Source: Mytilinidion resinicola | Lineage: Eukaryota; Ascomycota; Dothideomycetes; Mytilinidiales; Mytilinidiaceae | Length of the DNA stretch: 64,000 nucleotides | Assembly: GCF_010093595.1 (NCBI RefSeq) | Contig: NW_022985439.1 | Span: forward strand, 1,531,822 to 1,595,821 | Direction: 5' to 3' | Shown: in pieces, positions 31,387-42,900 of the stretch | Numbering within the stretch: position 1 is the first letter of the stretch | Layout: the number at the start of each line of letters is the position of its first letter | Translations under genes and position numbers: made by a program | The notes under the pieces: generated by a model | The model's input: only the letters and a program-made list of their open reading frames with translations | What the model was told of the DNA's origin: nothing | The model's database searches: none

Positions 31387-32238
31387 ATGGCGCCAAACAA
31401 AGACATCATCCTAGCATTCGACGCCTACGGCACGCTCCTCTCCACCGAATCAATCGCCCAAAAACTAGCCGAGCACTTCGGCAACGAAACCGCGCAAGCC
31501 GTAGCGCAAACATGGCGAAAGTACCAACTAGAGTACACGTGGCGGGCGAACAGCATGAGTGCGATGTCCTACTCCTACCCCCGTAACCGAACCGCATGAC
31601 CGCTCTCACACGTCTCAATGCTTAAATAAAGCCCATATTTAACCGCTTCCGTAGACACCTACACCCCCTTCTCGACCCTAACCCAGCGCTCCCTCCGCCA
31701 CGCCATCGCCGAGCACGCCCTGCCCCCCCTCTCCCCAAGCGCAGTCACAGACCTAATGGCCGCCTACGACTCTCTCGCCCCCTTCGCCGACGTGGCCCCC
31801 GCCCTCGCCGCCCTGTCCAAAGAGCGAAACCTCACCGCCGTCGTCTTCTCAAACGGCACGCGCGACATGGTCACCCGCTCCGTCAATCACTCCCCGGGCC
31901 TGTCCCCGCACGCCGCCGTCTTCGCCCAGATTGTCGTCGTCGAGGAAGTGAGGAAGTTCAAGCCCGCGCCTGAGGTGTATGCGCATCTGGCGGAGCGGGT
32001 GGGGAAGCGGGCGGAGAGGGGCGAGGGGGGGTTTGGGGATGTCTGGCTTGTGAGCTCGAATCCGTTTGATGTGGTGGGGGCGCGGGCGGTGGGGATGCGG
32101 GCGTGTTGGGTGGATCGCGGGGGGAAGGGGTGGGTGGATGGGTTGGTGGAGGGGGAGGGGGGTGGGCCGGATGTGGTGGTGAAGGGGCTGGGGGAGGTGG
32201 TGGGGGCGGTGAGGCGGTTTGGGGGGGAGAGAAGTTAG
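31387..32238 (+). CDS. HAD-family hydrolase, 2-haloacid dehalogenase type II-like
   Basis: Two exons (31387-31558, 31655-32238; 96-bp intron), 251 aa. All HAD motifs are visible: nucleophile D12 in AFDAYGTLLS, motif II SNGT, the motif III lysine in RKFKPAPEVY, and motif IV SSNPFDVVGARAVGM. WRKYQLEYTW and the RSLRHA cap-domain residues are typical of the L-2-haloacid dehalogenase group, which hydrolyses 2-haloalkanoates; fungal members may act on other small substrates. The start at 31387 (ACCAATGGC context) is preferred over an upstream in-frame ATG at 31342. The 3' half is extremely G-rich on the coding strand compared with exon 1. It ends only 121 bases from the 3' end of the converging transcription-factor gene. 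Confidence 0.88.
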
Positions 32239-32359
32239 ATGGAGTGCAACATTGTAACGAGTAGACATGATGAAGGGATGGATGTATGTACAGATACTTT
32301 CCGAGTTGGGTGGAAGCGTGTTTCTTGCCTTACTTATGAGGCCTGCTCTTCGCTAGGTC

Positions 32360-34310
32360 TCATGAAAAGAAGCGCGTAGATGTTAGAGAAGCCACGGTGG
32401 TCTCGCTTTGGCCATCTGGACTGCTCATGTGGCTAACTGTCTCCGTGTCCGGCTCATCGTCCACGACGAGCCACTCGTCATCACCCTTCGCAATCCCAAT
32501 CTTTACCCATAGCTTCTTCACGGCGTTATCCATAAGCGAGCTCTGCCATAGACACATCTTCATCCGCGCCAATAGCTCGTCGCACGAGGTGTTGTTATCA
32601 ATGCCAGCATCCGCGAAAGCGACGGTGGAGTACTGGGTAAAGAAGCCCATGTGTGGGGATCCTTGAGCTGCCAGCGTTCCTAGCGTTAGCACCCAGAGAA
32701 GGATGTCCGGGGAGTCGGACCACTTGAAGATGCTTGTCTTCTTGAGCGCTTCTCGGAGTCGGGGAAGGCTAGCTGAGATCATGGTCTTGAAGTTGACGTC
32801 TGTAGGTTGCGTGATGCGGATTACAAAGATCATAATCGCTAGACAGACAGACTGCTCTAGCGGAGACTTTGGTGCGATTGACTCGTCTAGGAAGGCGAGG
32901 CAGCGCTGTAGGAGGAGGAATCCATGTTTCTGGAGCTCGACGGGGTCGAGAGGGCATTTGGGGTCGTCCAGCCAGGAGGTCATATCGGAGGAGAGTAAGG
33001 ATACATCCGCCGCAATATCTCGCAAGTTGACATCTATCTTTAGGTCTCTCAGAAGCCTTAGGACTTGTACTGGAGAAGAGCGAGAAGGATATTTGGGAGA
33101 TTCAGGAATAGTGTACGTGTATGCGCGTCCCTCAGTGTCGATGAGAGCAGCATAGGGCTGTTCGAAAGACGCGATTGAGTGCGCGATGCTATGCCTATTT
33201 GTCCAGTTAGCCGTCAGACTCTTCCTTTGTGACATATGCACGGTACTAACCACAAGATGAAAGCCTGCAGGCACCGGCTGGAACTCAGGCCTGCCAGCCC
33301 GCCCCGCTGCTGGAGCATGGCCCTTAATCCGTTTAGGTGCATCAATTTCTGCTGGGGGTCGAAGGCTAGCCCTGGCCGTCCTCCGCCCGCTGAGACTATG
33401 CCAAGAAGGCTTTCCTCGATGTTCAGTAGGTTGAACACAGCCGCAATGTTATTATCGTGGACGCGAAACCCTGGGTCGCTGAGGTTGGCATTTATTTTCG
33501 AGATGCTCTCCGCTTTGTGATAGAGTACATCATTAAGAGGTCCTGCGCCCATTGCAAACCGATGGAGTGCTGCAGCGCACATTATTGTGTGTGTAAAGGC
33601 ACCTCTGGCTTCATCTCGCACAGCAGACGCGAGGTATTCATCCCGCCCTATTTGCGATTGACGCCGTATATCCAGCGGTATCATAAGCGGCACTAAATTT
33701 CTACAGTCTATGGAACCAAATGTTAACTCGCTTCAGCAAGATGATTGGCTCAGGGGGCCTTACAGTGATTTATCAAAGCAAATGAACGAGGATCGGCCCG
33801 CACCGGAAGCGTATTAAACGGATCAAACACACCAATTGGGGCAATCTCGAGACGACCGCGGCCTCTTGGCGACAGGTTAAGCACATCTGCGCGAGGAGGG
33901 GAATGATGAGATTGGCTGCAGAAGTCCCCGTTGCAGAAGGGTAGACGACACACGGCTGGTTGCTCCGACTGGGAGCCGCCGAAACGGTAAGGGACAATCT
34001 TTTCCCCTTTATGTGAACTCTCATTCTTCGGAGCGTAATGTACCCAGGAGAGCGAGCCCGTTCCATCGGGGCCATCGTCTTGGGATGGGGCTTTACTGGT
34101 TCGTTTTGCAGCAGAATTCGCTGGGAATTTCTTCGTCGACCATGTCTTCTGTTTTCGGGCCTGCTGCATCACAAACGAGCGCGAGGCTCGGTCAGGCTTT
34201 GAAGTACCCTGCTGATCTGAGGAATCAACGAAGAGGAAGTTCTCCTGCTGGTTGTCCTGCTCCTCTGACCCCTTCGCCCTGCGTCGTTTCCGCGGCTGCT
34301 GTGTCTCCAT
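32360..34310 (-). CDS. Fungal-specific transcription factor-domain protein (no zinc cluster)
   Basis: Three exons on the minus strand (34310-33764, 33707-33251, 33194-32360), both introns 56 bp, 612 aa. The N-terminus is basic (PRKRRRAKG), followed by the short motif FVDSSDQQ...RSFVMQQARKQK. That motif and the later RLEIAPIGVFDPFNTLPV, NLVPLMIPLDIRR and helix-rich C-half match the fungal transcription-factor proteins that carry the middle-homology region but often lack a Cys6 zinc cluster. Indeed no CX2CX6C cluster is present; the few cysteines near FCNGDFC do not fit one. Whether it binds DNA directly is unclear. The acceptor CCATAG was chosen for intron 1 because the nearer TAG would create a stop. 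Confidence 0.82.
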
Positions 34311-35184
34311 TGGAGTGCCGCGGATTAATAGGTATTGGCCCAATGCGTATATAGATAAGGGCGCCGAGAGACGCAGAGTGGTAAAGGTGACGCGAATATC
34401 TCCGTAACAGGACAAAAGTTGTGTGGGCTTCGAGAAGGAACAGCTGAGGTCCCGACGTCTGACTTAACCGCTTTTGCTCCACTATCGTTATCCTAAACGT
34501 GGTTAGTGCATGAACAAGCATTGGGCTTACTGAGCATGGAAGACAGGGCTGGACATCCGGTATATGCCCGCTTTGGTACTATTGTCTATACAAAATACCA
34601 TTGTCTGCTCAGCGAGAACAATCTGCGAATGATGTCTAATGAACATCCTGCGTTCTGGCGTCGATTCATACTGACTTTGTTGGTTCAAGCTTTCCTAACC
34701 GAGAAAAAGGAAGTCTGCGCTCTTAGATCGTACGTTCACACATGATTTAGTCGAACATCATTATTCGTGCATTCGAAGCTGTCTTGCCAATGACTAGATT
34801 CTGCTGTCTACAGTCCAAGATCTGCTAAGTGCTGATTTCTAAAGAGAGACTGGTGTGTTTATAAGCGTCAAAATCTCATCCAATTCGAATGAAGCAGGAG
34901 TGAGATGCTGACATGGACCGCAAGAATAAGGCATCATGAGACACCCTAAAGGTGAGTGGGCGTACCCAAGGAATGTATATCGTCAAAACCATCGTGATTG
35001 ACCTCAACAGAAGACTTTACAATGGCTTCATTTATTGCGCATGCAATATTTGCGAGTTGGATACATGATTGGCGCACGAATTTGTACAAGTATCCAAACA
35101 GATCCTAAGTGTTCGCAACTTTTAGTCGCTGAGCCCAACAACCGCCTTTCATACTACGGAACGAGCTCGAACAAGCGACTTGTT
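34311..35184. other. Intergenic region
   Basis: Promoter side of the transcription factor and 3' flank of the small acidic-protein gene. An open frame at 34506-34745 has no support. Nothing else seen. Confidence 0.5.
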
Positions 35185-35966
35185 CTAATCCTCGTCATCA
35201 TCATCGTCCTCAACGACGGGCACAGGCTCCGCTGGAGCGGCAACGGCAGCGGCAGCCTTCGCTGGTTTAGTCGTGGGTGCAGGAGCCTTCTTCTTCGGGG
35301 CCTTCTTCGCGTCTTCCTCGTCTTCATCATCGTCCTCCGAGGAAACGGCTTCGGGCTCCTCCTCGGATTCTTCGTTGTCTTTGGTGACCTTTCTCTTCTT
35401 GGCTTTGGGAGCTGAACGTGAGTGTGAGTAAGATGGCAGATGTCAGACAGGGCGCTTGGCTATACCTGGAGCCTCTTCTGCTTCGGAGTCATCCTCATCG
35501 TCGAAAGAAACCTCGGATCCCTCGGTCTCATATCTATCGCGGCGCAACGGGTCAGCCTTGCCGCAATAAGACGCGCAAGTCATGAAGACCACACAAGGCA
35601 AAGGAATAAAAACGAACGATCGGTCAATTTGGACACAAAAGCGCAGCACAGGGTTATGAAAAGGTCGAACATTGTAAGATGGCGTTGGGGAGGCTGCTAT
35701 GGTGCGCTGAGGGTAAGACGACCTCCTGAGCAGCCTTAAAATCACGGTATTACATCTCCAACAGCTTCCGATAGCACATAGACGGGTTTCTTGGTAATGC
35801 GACCACAATTGACGCGGTCGCGTATCGCAGCGCCATGTCGGCGCATCGTGGGATGACGTCAGGAGCTGAAAGGCACTCACTCTTCTTCCTCGTCACTCTC
35901 GTCGGACGGAAGAGCCTGGAGCTCTTCCTCCTCCTCAGCTTCTTGCTTCCTCTTCCGTGTAGACAT
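35185..35966 (-). CDS. Small acidic/lysine-rich protein, probably nuclear, unknown
   Basis: Three exons on the minus strand (35966-35881, 35533-35466, 35411-35185), 126 aa. The protein alternates basic and acidic blocks: MSTRKRKQEAEEEEELQALP at the start, EVSFDDEDDSEAEE, then PKAKKRKV (a nuclear-localisation-like patch), EDDDEDEEDAKKAPKKK, an Ala/Pro linker and a final run of Asp/Glu. This composition is typical of histone-binding or nucleolar chaperone-like proteins, but no family domain is recognised. The first intron is 347 bp, several times longer than any other intron in the window; the second is 54 bp. Splices were chosen by frame continuity (EEEYETEG). Divergent from BRF1 across 1.2 kb. 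Confidence 0.65.
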
Positions 35967-37173
35967 TGTGATGTGTGGGGAGAGCGGGCGGTTGTGTTGG
36001 GTGCGATGGTGTGGAAGGAGGTTGGAGAAGCTGGGGAAGAGAGGGGAGCTCAGCTTCAAAGCCGTGCGGGCAGCTGGGCGAGGGGCTCACGCAATTGGGC
36101 CCAGGCAAGGAGGAGACCTGTGCTTCCGCTCCGTGGGCTAAAATTGGGTGACGGCCTGGCTGACGGCCCGGGTAACGTCAGGGGCGTTCTTTAGCGACCC
36201 ATTGTTGGGCTTAGGTGCACGTGCGGCATGGTGTTGTGGACGGTGAACTTGAAGCCTCTTAAACTTCGATCGCCTTGTTACATATCTGTAGAAGTCGAAT
36301 CTCGTCACAGTGATTGACGACGAGTCTTATTTTGAAGTTGCCCGTGTTCTAGCGGGGAGGATTTGTGAAGACGACGGGGAAATGGAGCAGGCGTAGCTAA
36401 AGCGATGTTCACGCCGACATGCAGGAGCCTTCCATCTGAAGTTTTTGTATGAATGTTGATAGGATAGAGCTAGGCTGAATAGCAACTGTCGTCCGCCGAC
36501 AAGTGAGAATGACTCGGTTAGGCCTCGAGAAGCCGGCCATTCGTTGCGAGTGCATAAGTAGCCGACGTTGAAAGTCTCGAGCGACTTCTCATCTCTCCCT
36601 TTTGTGGCGCAGTGTTAAAGCCAGCCTCGCAGCCTCTCGCACCCACCAGCGAGGACCAGCGGTAGTATTTGGGAAAGCGAGTCGCTATCTTCGTCTTGCT
36701 TTATCTTTTCTGCCCCTTTCTTCCCCAGCTCTCGCTGGTGGAGTGATTCTCGTCGCAAGTGAAGATTGCTATTGTTTTCAAGGCAATAAGTCAGAATAAG
36801 GTGGGCGACTCGAACGCCCGCTCGGAGATCGGAAAAACTAGCGCCGATCAGCGTTTGCGCTCGCGCTCGGCTGCCCCACCACGTCGCCAAAAGCTGGAGC
36901 ACGAGCCCAACCTCCCGGCTATAGGCTGCACTCACCAAACTTCTGACTCCGACTGTTCCATCACTGACCTCGCGCATCCTCACGATCCTCTCCATTCACG
37001 AACCTCATACTTGCACGAATCCGGAAGTGCAATTCAAGCTGTATTATGAGCTTTGCTGTGCCGCTGCCGACTAGAGGACACTGTACACATTTTCTTTGAT
37101 CGACTTCACTCCTCGCCACTGCCATTGGCCTCCTACCAAATTCTACACAATTGCCAACGCCACATCCATCATC
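35967..37173. other. Divergent intergenic region, acidic-protein gene/BRF1
   Basis: Holds both promoters and the BRF1 leader. A T-arm-like sequence on the minus strand near 36820-36837 was examined and is not a complete tRNA. No gene seen. Confidence 0.5.
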
Positions 37174-39381
37174 ATGTCCACCGCTCGACCACCTGCCAGG
37201 CCTCCACGAGTCCGTCTAGAATCCGCAAAAGACGCGAAATCGCTCATCGCCAAAGCCGGCGGCCAAATCGCTCGACCCAAAGCCACTGCCCCGCCAAAAT
37301 GCTGCGAAGCACCTGAATTCTCAGACACCGACGGCACACATGCCTGCATGAATTGCGGGACTGTCATTACTGAGTCCGAGATCGTGTCCGAAGTCACATT
37401 TGGGGAGAACTCCAATGGTGCCGCCGTTGTCCAGGGTGCCTTCGTCGGAGAGAACCAGCGACATGCCAAGACCATGGGACCAGCATTTCGGAGGAACGGC
37501 GGAACCACGGAGAGCAGGGAGCAGACCGAACAGAAGGGTCAGTATCAGTCTCTTGAGTAACATGTCTCCCATTGGTCCTGACATCATCCACAGGCAAAGC
37601 CGAGATCAACAAAATCGCTGCTGCGGTTCGACTCAACAACCCGAGCACTGAAGACCAAGCCTTTGGTATATACAAGCTTGCAATCGGCATCAATTTCATC
37701 CAAGGTCGTCGTGTGCGCACTGTCGCCGCCGTCTGTCTTTACATCGCATGCCGGCGGAAAGCAGGCAACACTACCCTCTTGATGGACTTTGCAGCTGAGC
37801 TTCAAGTAAGTTATACCAGCCACTCTTTCGTACAGAGCATACCTGACTTGAATCTAGATGAACGTGTGGGCTCTCGGTGATGTATACAAGGCTCTGCGGA
37901 AAGAGCTATGGTTCGGTGAACCTGCTACGGCGTCCGGTGTCCCAGCTGTCCTAGAGGTCGAACCCCTCATCGACAAATTTGCAGAGAGGCTTGAGTTTGG
38001 CGACGACACTCGAAAAGTAGCTACAGACGCTGTGAATATCTTGCGGCGCATGAAGAGAGACTGGATGGTGGAGGGTCGACAGCCAGCAGGCCTCTGCGGC
38101 GCATGCATCATCATAGCTGCCCGGCAGAACAACTTTCGACGCACCGTCCGGGAGGTTGTCTACGTGGTCAAGGTCTGCGACAACACCATATTCCAGCGCC
38201 TCATCGAGTTCAAGCGTACACAAGCGGCGAGCCTCAGCATCGAGCAGTTCCGCGACTACGGTCATAGACTGAAGGTCAAGGGCGAACCACCTTCCATCTA
38301 CAAGCGGAGAGAGAAAGAAGAGCGCACCAACGAACGTAGAAAGCGGAAGTCCTCTGAGCTGAGCGAAGAAGTGAACGGGCCCCCGTCTGTTGGGTCATCT
38401 TCGTCCCCAGCAGTCCAGTCCACCTCCGAGTCTCTACGCCGCGATTCAGAAGGCTTCTTGATACCCGACATTCCCATCGACCGCGCCCTACTCGAAGCGT
38501 CCAACATCGCCCATTCCGAATTGATCGCGTCTGAAAATGCCGGAACGAGTACAGGAAAGCAGGCCAGAAAGCGGCGTAAGAAGGAAAAGAAGGCCCCGAT
38601 TGCCATCCCAGAAGAAGATCTCGAAATCGAGAACGACCTTGAGGAAGAAATCGAGAACATCCTAGACGACGGAGAGATCGACGAGGTTGCAGTTCTTGCA
38701 CGCGCAGAGGCCTTGGCTACTCGCCTTCGTGGTCCTTCTACCGTCAGCAATGAGGAAGATCTGGACGATGCCGAGTTTGACGATGACCCAGAGGTTGCCA
38801 GATGTGTTCTCTCGGCCGAAGAAGTTGCACTTAAAGAGAAGATCTGGGTTACCAAAAACGAGGATTGGCTGAGAGATCGTCAGGCCAAGATGCTGAAGAA
38901 GAGCCTGGAGCAAGCAAGTGGAGGCCCCAAGAAGAAGCAACAGAGGCGGAAGCATGCACAGATGGGAGACGGAAGCGTGCTTGGCGGTACCCCTGCGAGT
39001 AGTCCTGCTGAAGCCGTGGGTAAGATGCTCAACCAGAGGACGAAGGGATTCAGCAAGTTTGTCAACTACGAGAACTTGAAACGACTCTACGGCGGAGATG
39101 TGGTCTCTTCGGGCGACAGTTCCGACACAACCTCGCCAAAGAGAGACGCAGCGCCCAGCCCGTCGTCGCAATGGGTAACAAAACCCACAAAAGCACCCTC
39201 TGCCTCAAAGGGAAGCCCGGAGGAAGTAGTGGAAGTGGTGGAAGATGTGGAAGACGAGGACGAAGAAGACGAAGACGACGAAGATGAAGAAATGGAAGAT
39301 GAAGAAGAAGCGGCGGAGAGGGATGTCTTCAGTCACTTTGAGGAGGAATATGGCTACGACGAGGGTGACGAGGAGTACTAG
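37174..39381 (+). CDS. BRF1: TFIIIB subunit Brf1 (TFIIB-related factor)
   Basis: RNA polymerase III initiation factor that joins TBP and Bdp1 at tRNA and 5S promoters in the nucleus. Three exons (37174-37537, 37594-37805, 37858-39381), 699 aa. The N-terminus carries the TFIIB-type zinc ribbon (about residues 43-65, KCCEAPEF ... CMNCG), followed by the Brf1 signature EVTFGENSNGAAVVQG. Two cyclin folds follow (AEINKIAAAVRLNN... and FAERLEFGDD...GLCGACIIIAA). The C-terminal half has the Brf1 homology region (WVTKNEDWLRDRQ and later KFVNYENLKRLYGG) and ends in a long Asp/Glu tail. The zinc ribbon lacks the usual CX2C spacing at its first pair: two adjacent cysteines are seen. Start ATG at 37174 fits the family N-terminus. 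Confidence 0.95.
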
Positions 39382-39931
39382 TGTGTGATCCAAGAAGTGC
39401 CCAAAGATACCCCTTTTGTATAATAGTTGCATAGCGAACAGGCAGTTACTTTAGTAAAAACATTGGAACCTTTGGATGAACCTTGTATATCAGTTGAGTT
39501 CTATTGATCATTTGACAACTGCTTGAGGTTATTGGGGGCCTTCATGCGTGCTAACGGGTTTGAGAATAGGATGTAAAGGTTTGGACACCGTGAATTAGAC
39601 CGCCTCTCATTGCCGTGCACATCAAGTAATGTATCGTGTTCTTTTGCCAACGTCCTCATGCTACTGGAGTGCTTCCTGCCCATTTATGAATTTAAGTGCG
39701 GGATGTAAAGATCTGAAGACTGTGAATTAGATGTGTCGCCTTAGTTCACGTGATTGTTGCCAGTCTCAAATATACGTGTGGTGGCCCTGAAACTACGCGG
39801 GATGAACAGACGTGGGGACCTGTGTACGCGGATATTAGGCACGTCTTTTGAAGGAACACCTTTCATGAAAGACAGCATGCGCCACTACATCAGCTTGCTC
39901 CACACACTTCCAATCTATTGCGAAGGCCAGG
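39382..39931. other. Intergenic region BRF1/DOP1
   Basis: 550 bases, tandem gene orientation. It contains the BRF1 3' flank and DOP1 promoter. Two similar short stretches around GGATGTAAAG and GTGAATTAGA occur near 39570-39600 and 39702-39732. Confidence 0.5.
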
Positions 39932-42900
39932 ATGTCTCTTGATCCTGCCTCCAACCTACAGACGCATTCGCCCACAAGCTCAGGACGTTCTTCACCAGCC
40001 CCGCGAACACCTCGAAGAACGATCGAGGACGGTATGTATGTTGCAGAGAGCCTTAGCAGACATGAGCATTGCTAACGACGTGCCTTTTCTAGCCCACTAC
40101 AAGAAGGACAAAAGCTTCCGACGATACGCCTCGGGTGTAGAACGTGCTTTGTCCCTGTTCGACACAGCTCAGCAAGAATGGGCAGACTATATATCCTTCC
40201 TCGGCCGCCTACTGAAGGTCCATACCTCCTATAAAACGCATAATTAGCTTCAGAGAGCTGACATGAGCTTCAATTCCTCAGGCTATCCAAGCTCATCCTG
40301 TGGATGTCCCCGTCATCGCCCACAGTAGCACTGTTGCGACTCGATTGGCGCAATGCCTAAACCCCACATTGCCCTCAGGGGTACACCAGAAGGCCCTTGA
40401 GGTCTATTCCTATATCTTCAAAATAATTGGGGTATGAAAGTTCTTTTCAGATGAACGAATGCGTCCGCGCAGGAGCTGATACGACGTATAGAAAGATGCC
40501 CTCAATCGGGACCTTTACCTCTACCTCCCCGGGCTCGTGTCCGTCCTCTCATTCGCCTCGCTATCCGTGCGACCTTTTTTTCTCTCGCTGATTGAAACAT
40601 ACGTCCTGAGATTGGATAGTTGGGCGTTGAGGCCTGCGCTGAAAGCTATTATACTAGGTTTACTACCTGGCTTGGAGGAAGAGACAAGCGAAGACTTCGA
40701 ACGTATGGTCCAGGCTCTCGACAAACTTCGAGAGGCTGTGACGGTACCGGCCGCTAGTGAGGAAGAATCCAAAAGTGAGGCTGGATCCTCACACTATTGG
40801 CAATGCTTCTTCCTCGCCGCCATCACCAATCCTTCCAGGAGGCAAGGAGCTCTTGCGTTCCTTGTCCGCCGACTACCAAAATTCGGGAGTCGTAATCGAC
40901 GCGGCTCGGTTCCTACAGACGCGTCTACTGCTCTGGAGGGATTGCCAAAGGAGGCAGAGGCTGCCATTTCTCCGGAACCAGGTCTTCTTGTCCGTTGCTT
41001 TGCTGCCGGTCTATCAGATCCTCAGCTACTGATACAAAGAGGATTTCTGGATCTCTTGGTCAGTCACTTACCACTTGACTCACCAGTGCTTCAACAAAGA
41101 ATCAATCAAGACGATTTGGATCGGCTTGTTACTGCTGCTGCGGGCGTAGTGTCTCGAAGAGACATGAGCCTGAACCGGAGGCTCTGGGCTTGGTTCCTCG
41201 GACCGGAACCATCAGCTGGGCCAGATGGAACCGAACCTCTCGCTTCGCCTACGCAGGAAACGAAAAATCTAGGCGTTGATTCATCGGCTCATCATGCTGT
41301 CTACTTTTCACAGTACGGCCTCCAATCATTGACTCGTAGTCTAATGAAGATGATCAATCGACCTAGTCTGCTCGTAGCGGATCGCGCAAGACCCTTTCGC
41401 ATATGCCTATCCTTGATGGATCGTTGGGAAGTCGGAGGCTTGGTAGTCCCTGAAATTTTTCTACCAGCTCTCCAGAGTGTCCAGAGTTATAGCGAAACTG
41501 CCGATAGAGAACAGCTTGACGAAGTCATGAAAAGTGCTAGCGTCTTTTTTGACGGCGTCGAAAGCGGTCTTATATGGGGCAAGCTCGTGGAACTAGTCGT
41601 AACGGCATTGAACAGCGATGCATCTAGTCACGATAAAGCTGCTGGTCAGCTAAAGTTGGCAAAATTCGTCATGACTCGTTTCAACGTTCGAGACGAGGAG
41701 ATGTTACTGCATCATATGCCTCTAATGGTCTTGACAATTCTTGTAAATCTTAACAACCACACCAAACGGGTAGCTCAGAGTGCGGCAACAGCAGTTTCTG
41801 TAACACTGGCCCTTGAAACAGCGGACATCCTCGTCCAACTCCTCCCAGAACGAGCTTTACGGACGTCAGATTCTAGTCTGACTGCTCACAAGTCTGGAAC
41901 TTCTTCCAAAGTGAAGTCCAGTGAAATCGTCACCAAGATCACCGGGTTCTACTTAGAGGCCCATGGGACTTTGGAATATCTCGAACCTCCGTTCGAAGTG
42001 CCAGTCTTGGGACAATTGTGTTTGCGTGAAGCGGGATCACTGTTCACCTCGTCCCTTGGTCATAAATCTCCTCGAAACATGGCGGAAGTATCCTCAAGGA
42101 TCCTGTCATCTGTTATCTACAAGGTACAGGACCTACATGCATTGCACGACGTAGAGCTCTTGACAATTCTTCAGCAGGTGCTTGTCCCAACTTCTCCGTC
42201 TAAACAAGCACCTACTATACCCTTTCACCATATCGCTTCTATCACAGCAGTTCTTTCGGCACTGCAGTCAAGTCGTACGCCCGAGCTTTATATCGCCGCT
42301 TCTCAGCTTCCAGACCTTATGCATCCTCTTGTTGCCTGTGCTTGGGAGTATCTGTCGCCATACATGCCAAAATATCATGTCGAGGCTGTTCGTTGCCTCT
42401 GGCAATTACACTCAATATCACCTTCAAATCGATTCGTTGAAGCAGCTATCACATCAATCATATCGCAAACTCCTTCCACAGAGTCTGCTGCCATGCCAGA
42501 TGTGGGCCGGAGGTTCGCCCTGTTATGGACGCACACAATGAACGATCAAATATCACACACGGGAAAGAGGTCCTTCTCTAGCCCCGAGCGTTTTAGTAGC
42601 TTACCGACGACTGGACAGACTACAACACCCACTGCTGGATTTCAAGTGGTCTTGACGAGGCCACTGTTCCTAATGCTAGATGCACTAACCGATGAGGGAA
42701 CCGAGCTATTCGCCTTTGTGAAGAGCTGGCTCCAAGACCTGCCCACTCTGAATAAGGTGTTTTGGTTACTAGCCACTCATCTCCAATCTTTGCAGTGCCT
42801 GAAGGACAGGAAGGCTTTGGCACCAGGTCAAGCCGGCAATTCGAAGCCCCTTGCGGCTCCGGTGGACGACTCCAAAGAATGCCTGTATTACCTGCGGCAT

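Noticed and set aside
36818..36890. tRNA gene on the minus strand
   Set aside because: A perfect T-arm-like hairpin (stem GGGCG/CGCCC, loop TTCGAGT) is present, but no matching acceptor stem, D-arm/A-box or anticodon arm could be built upstream, and no T-run terminator follows.
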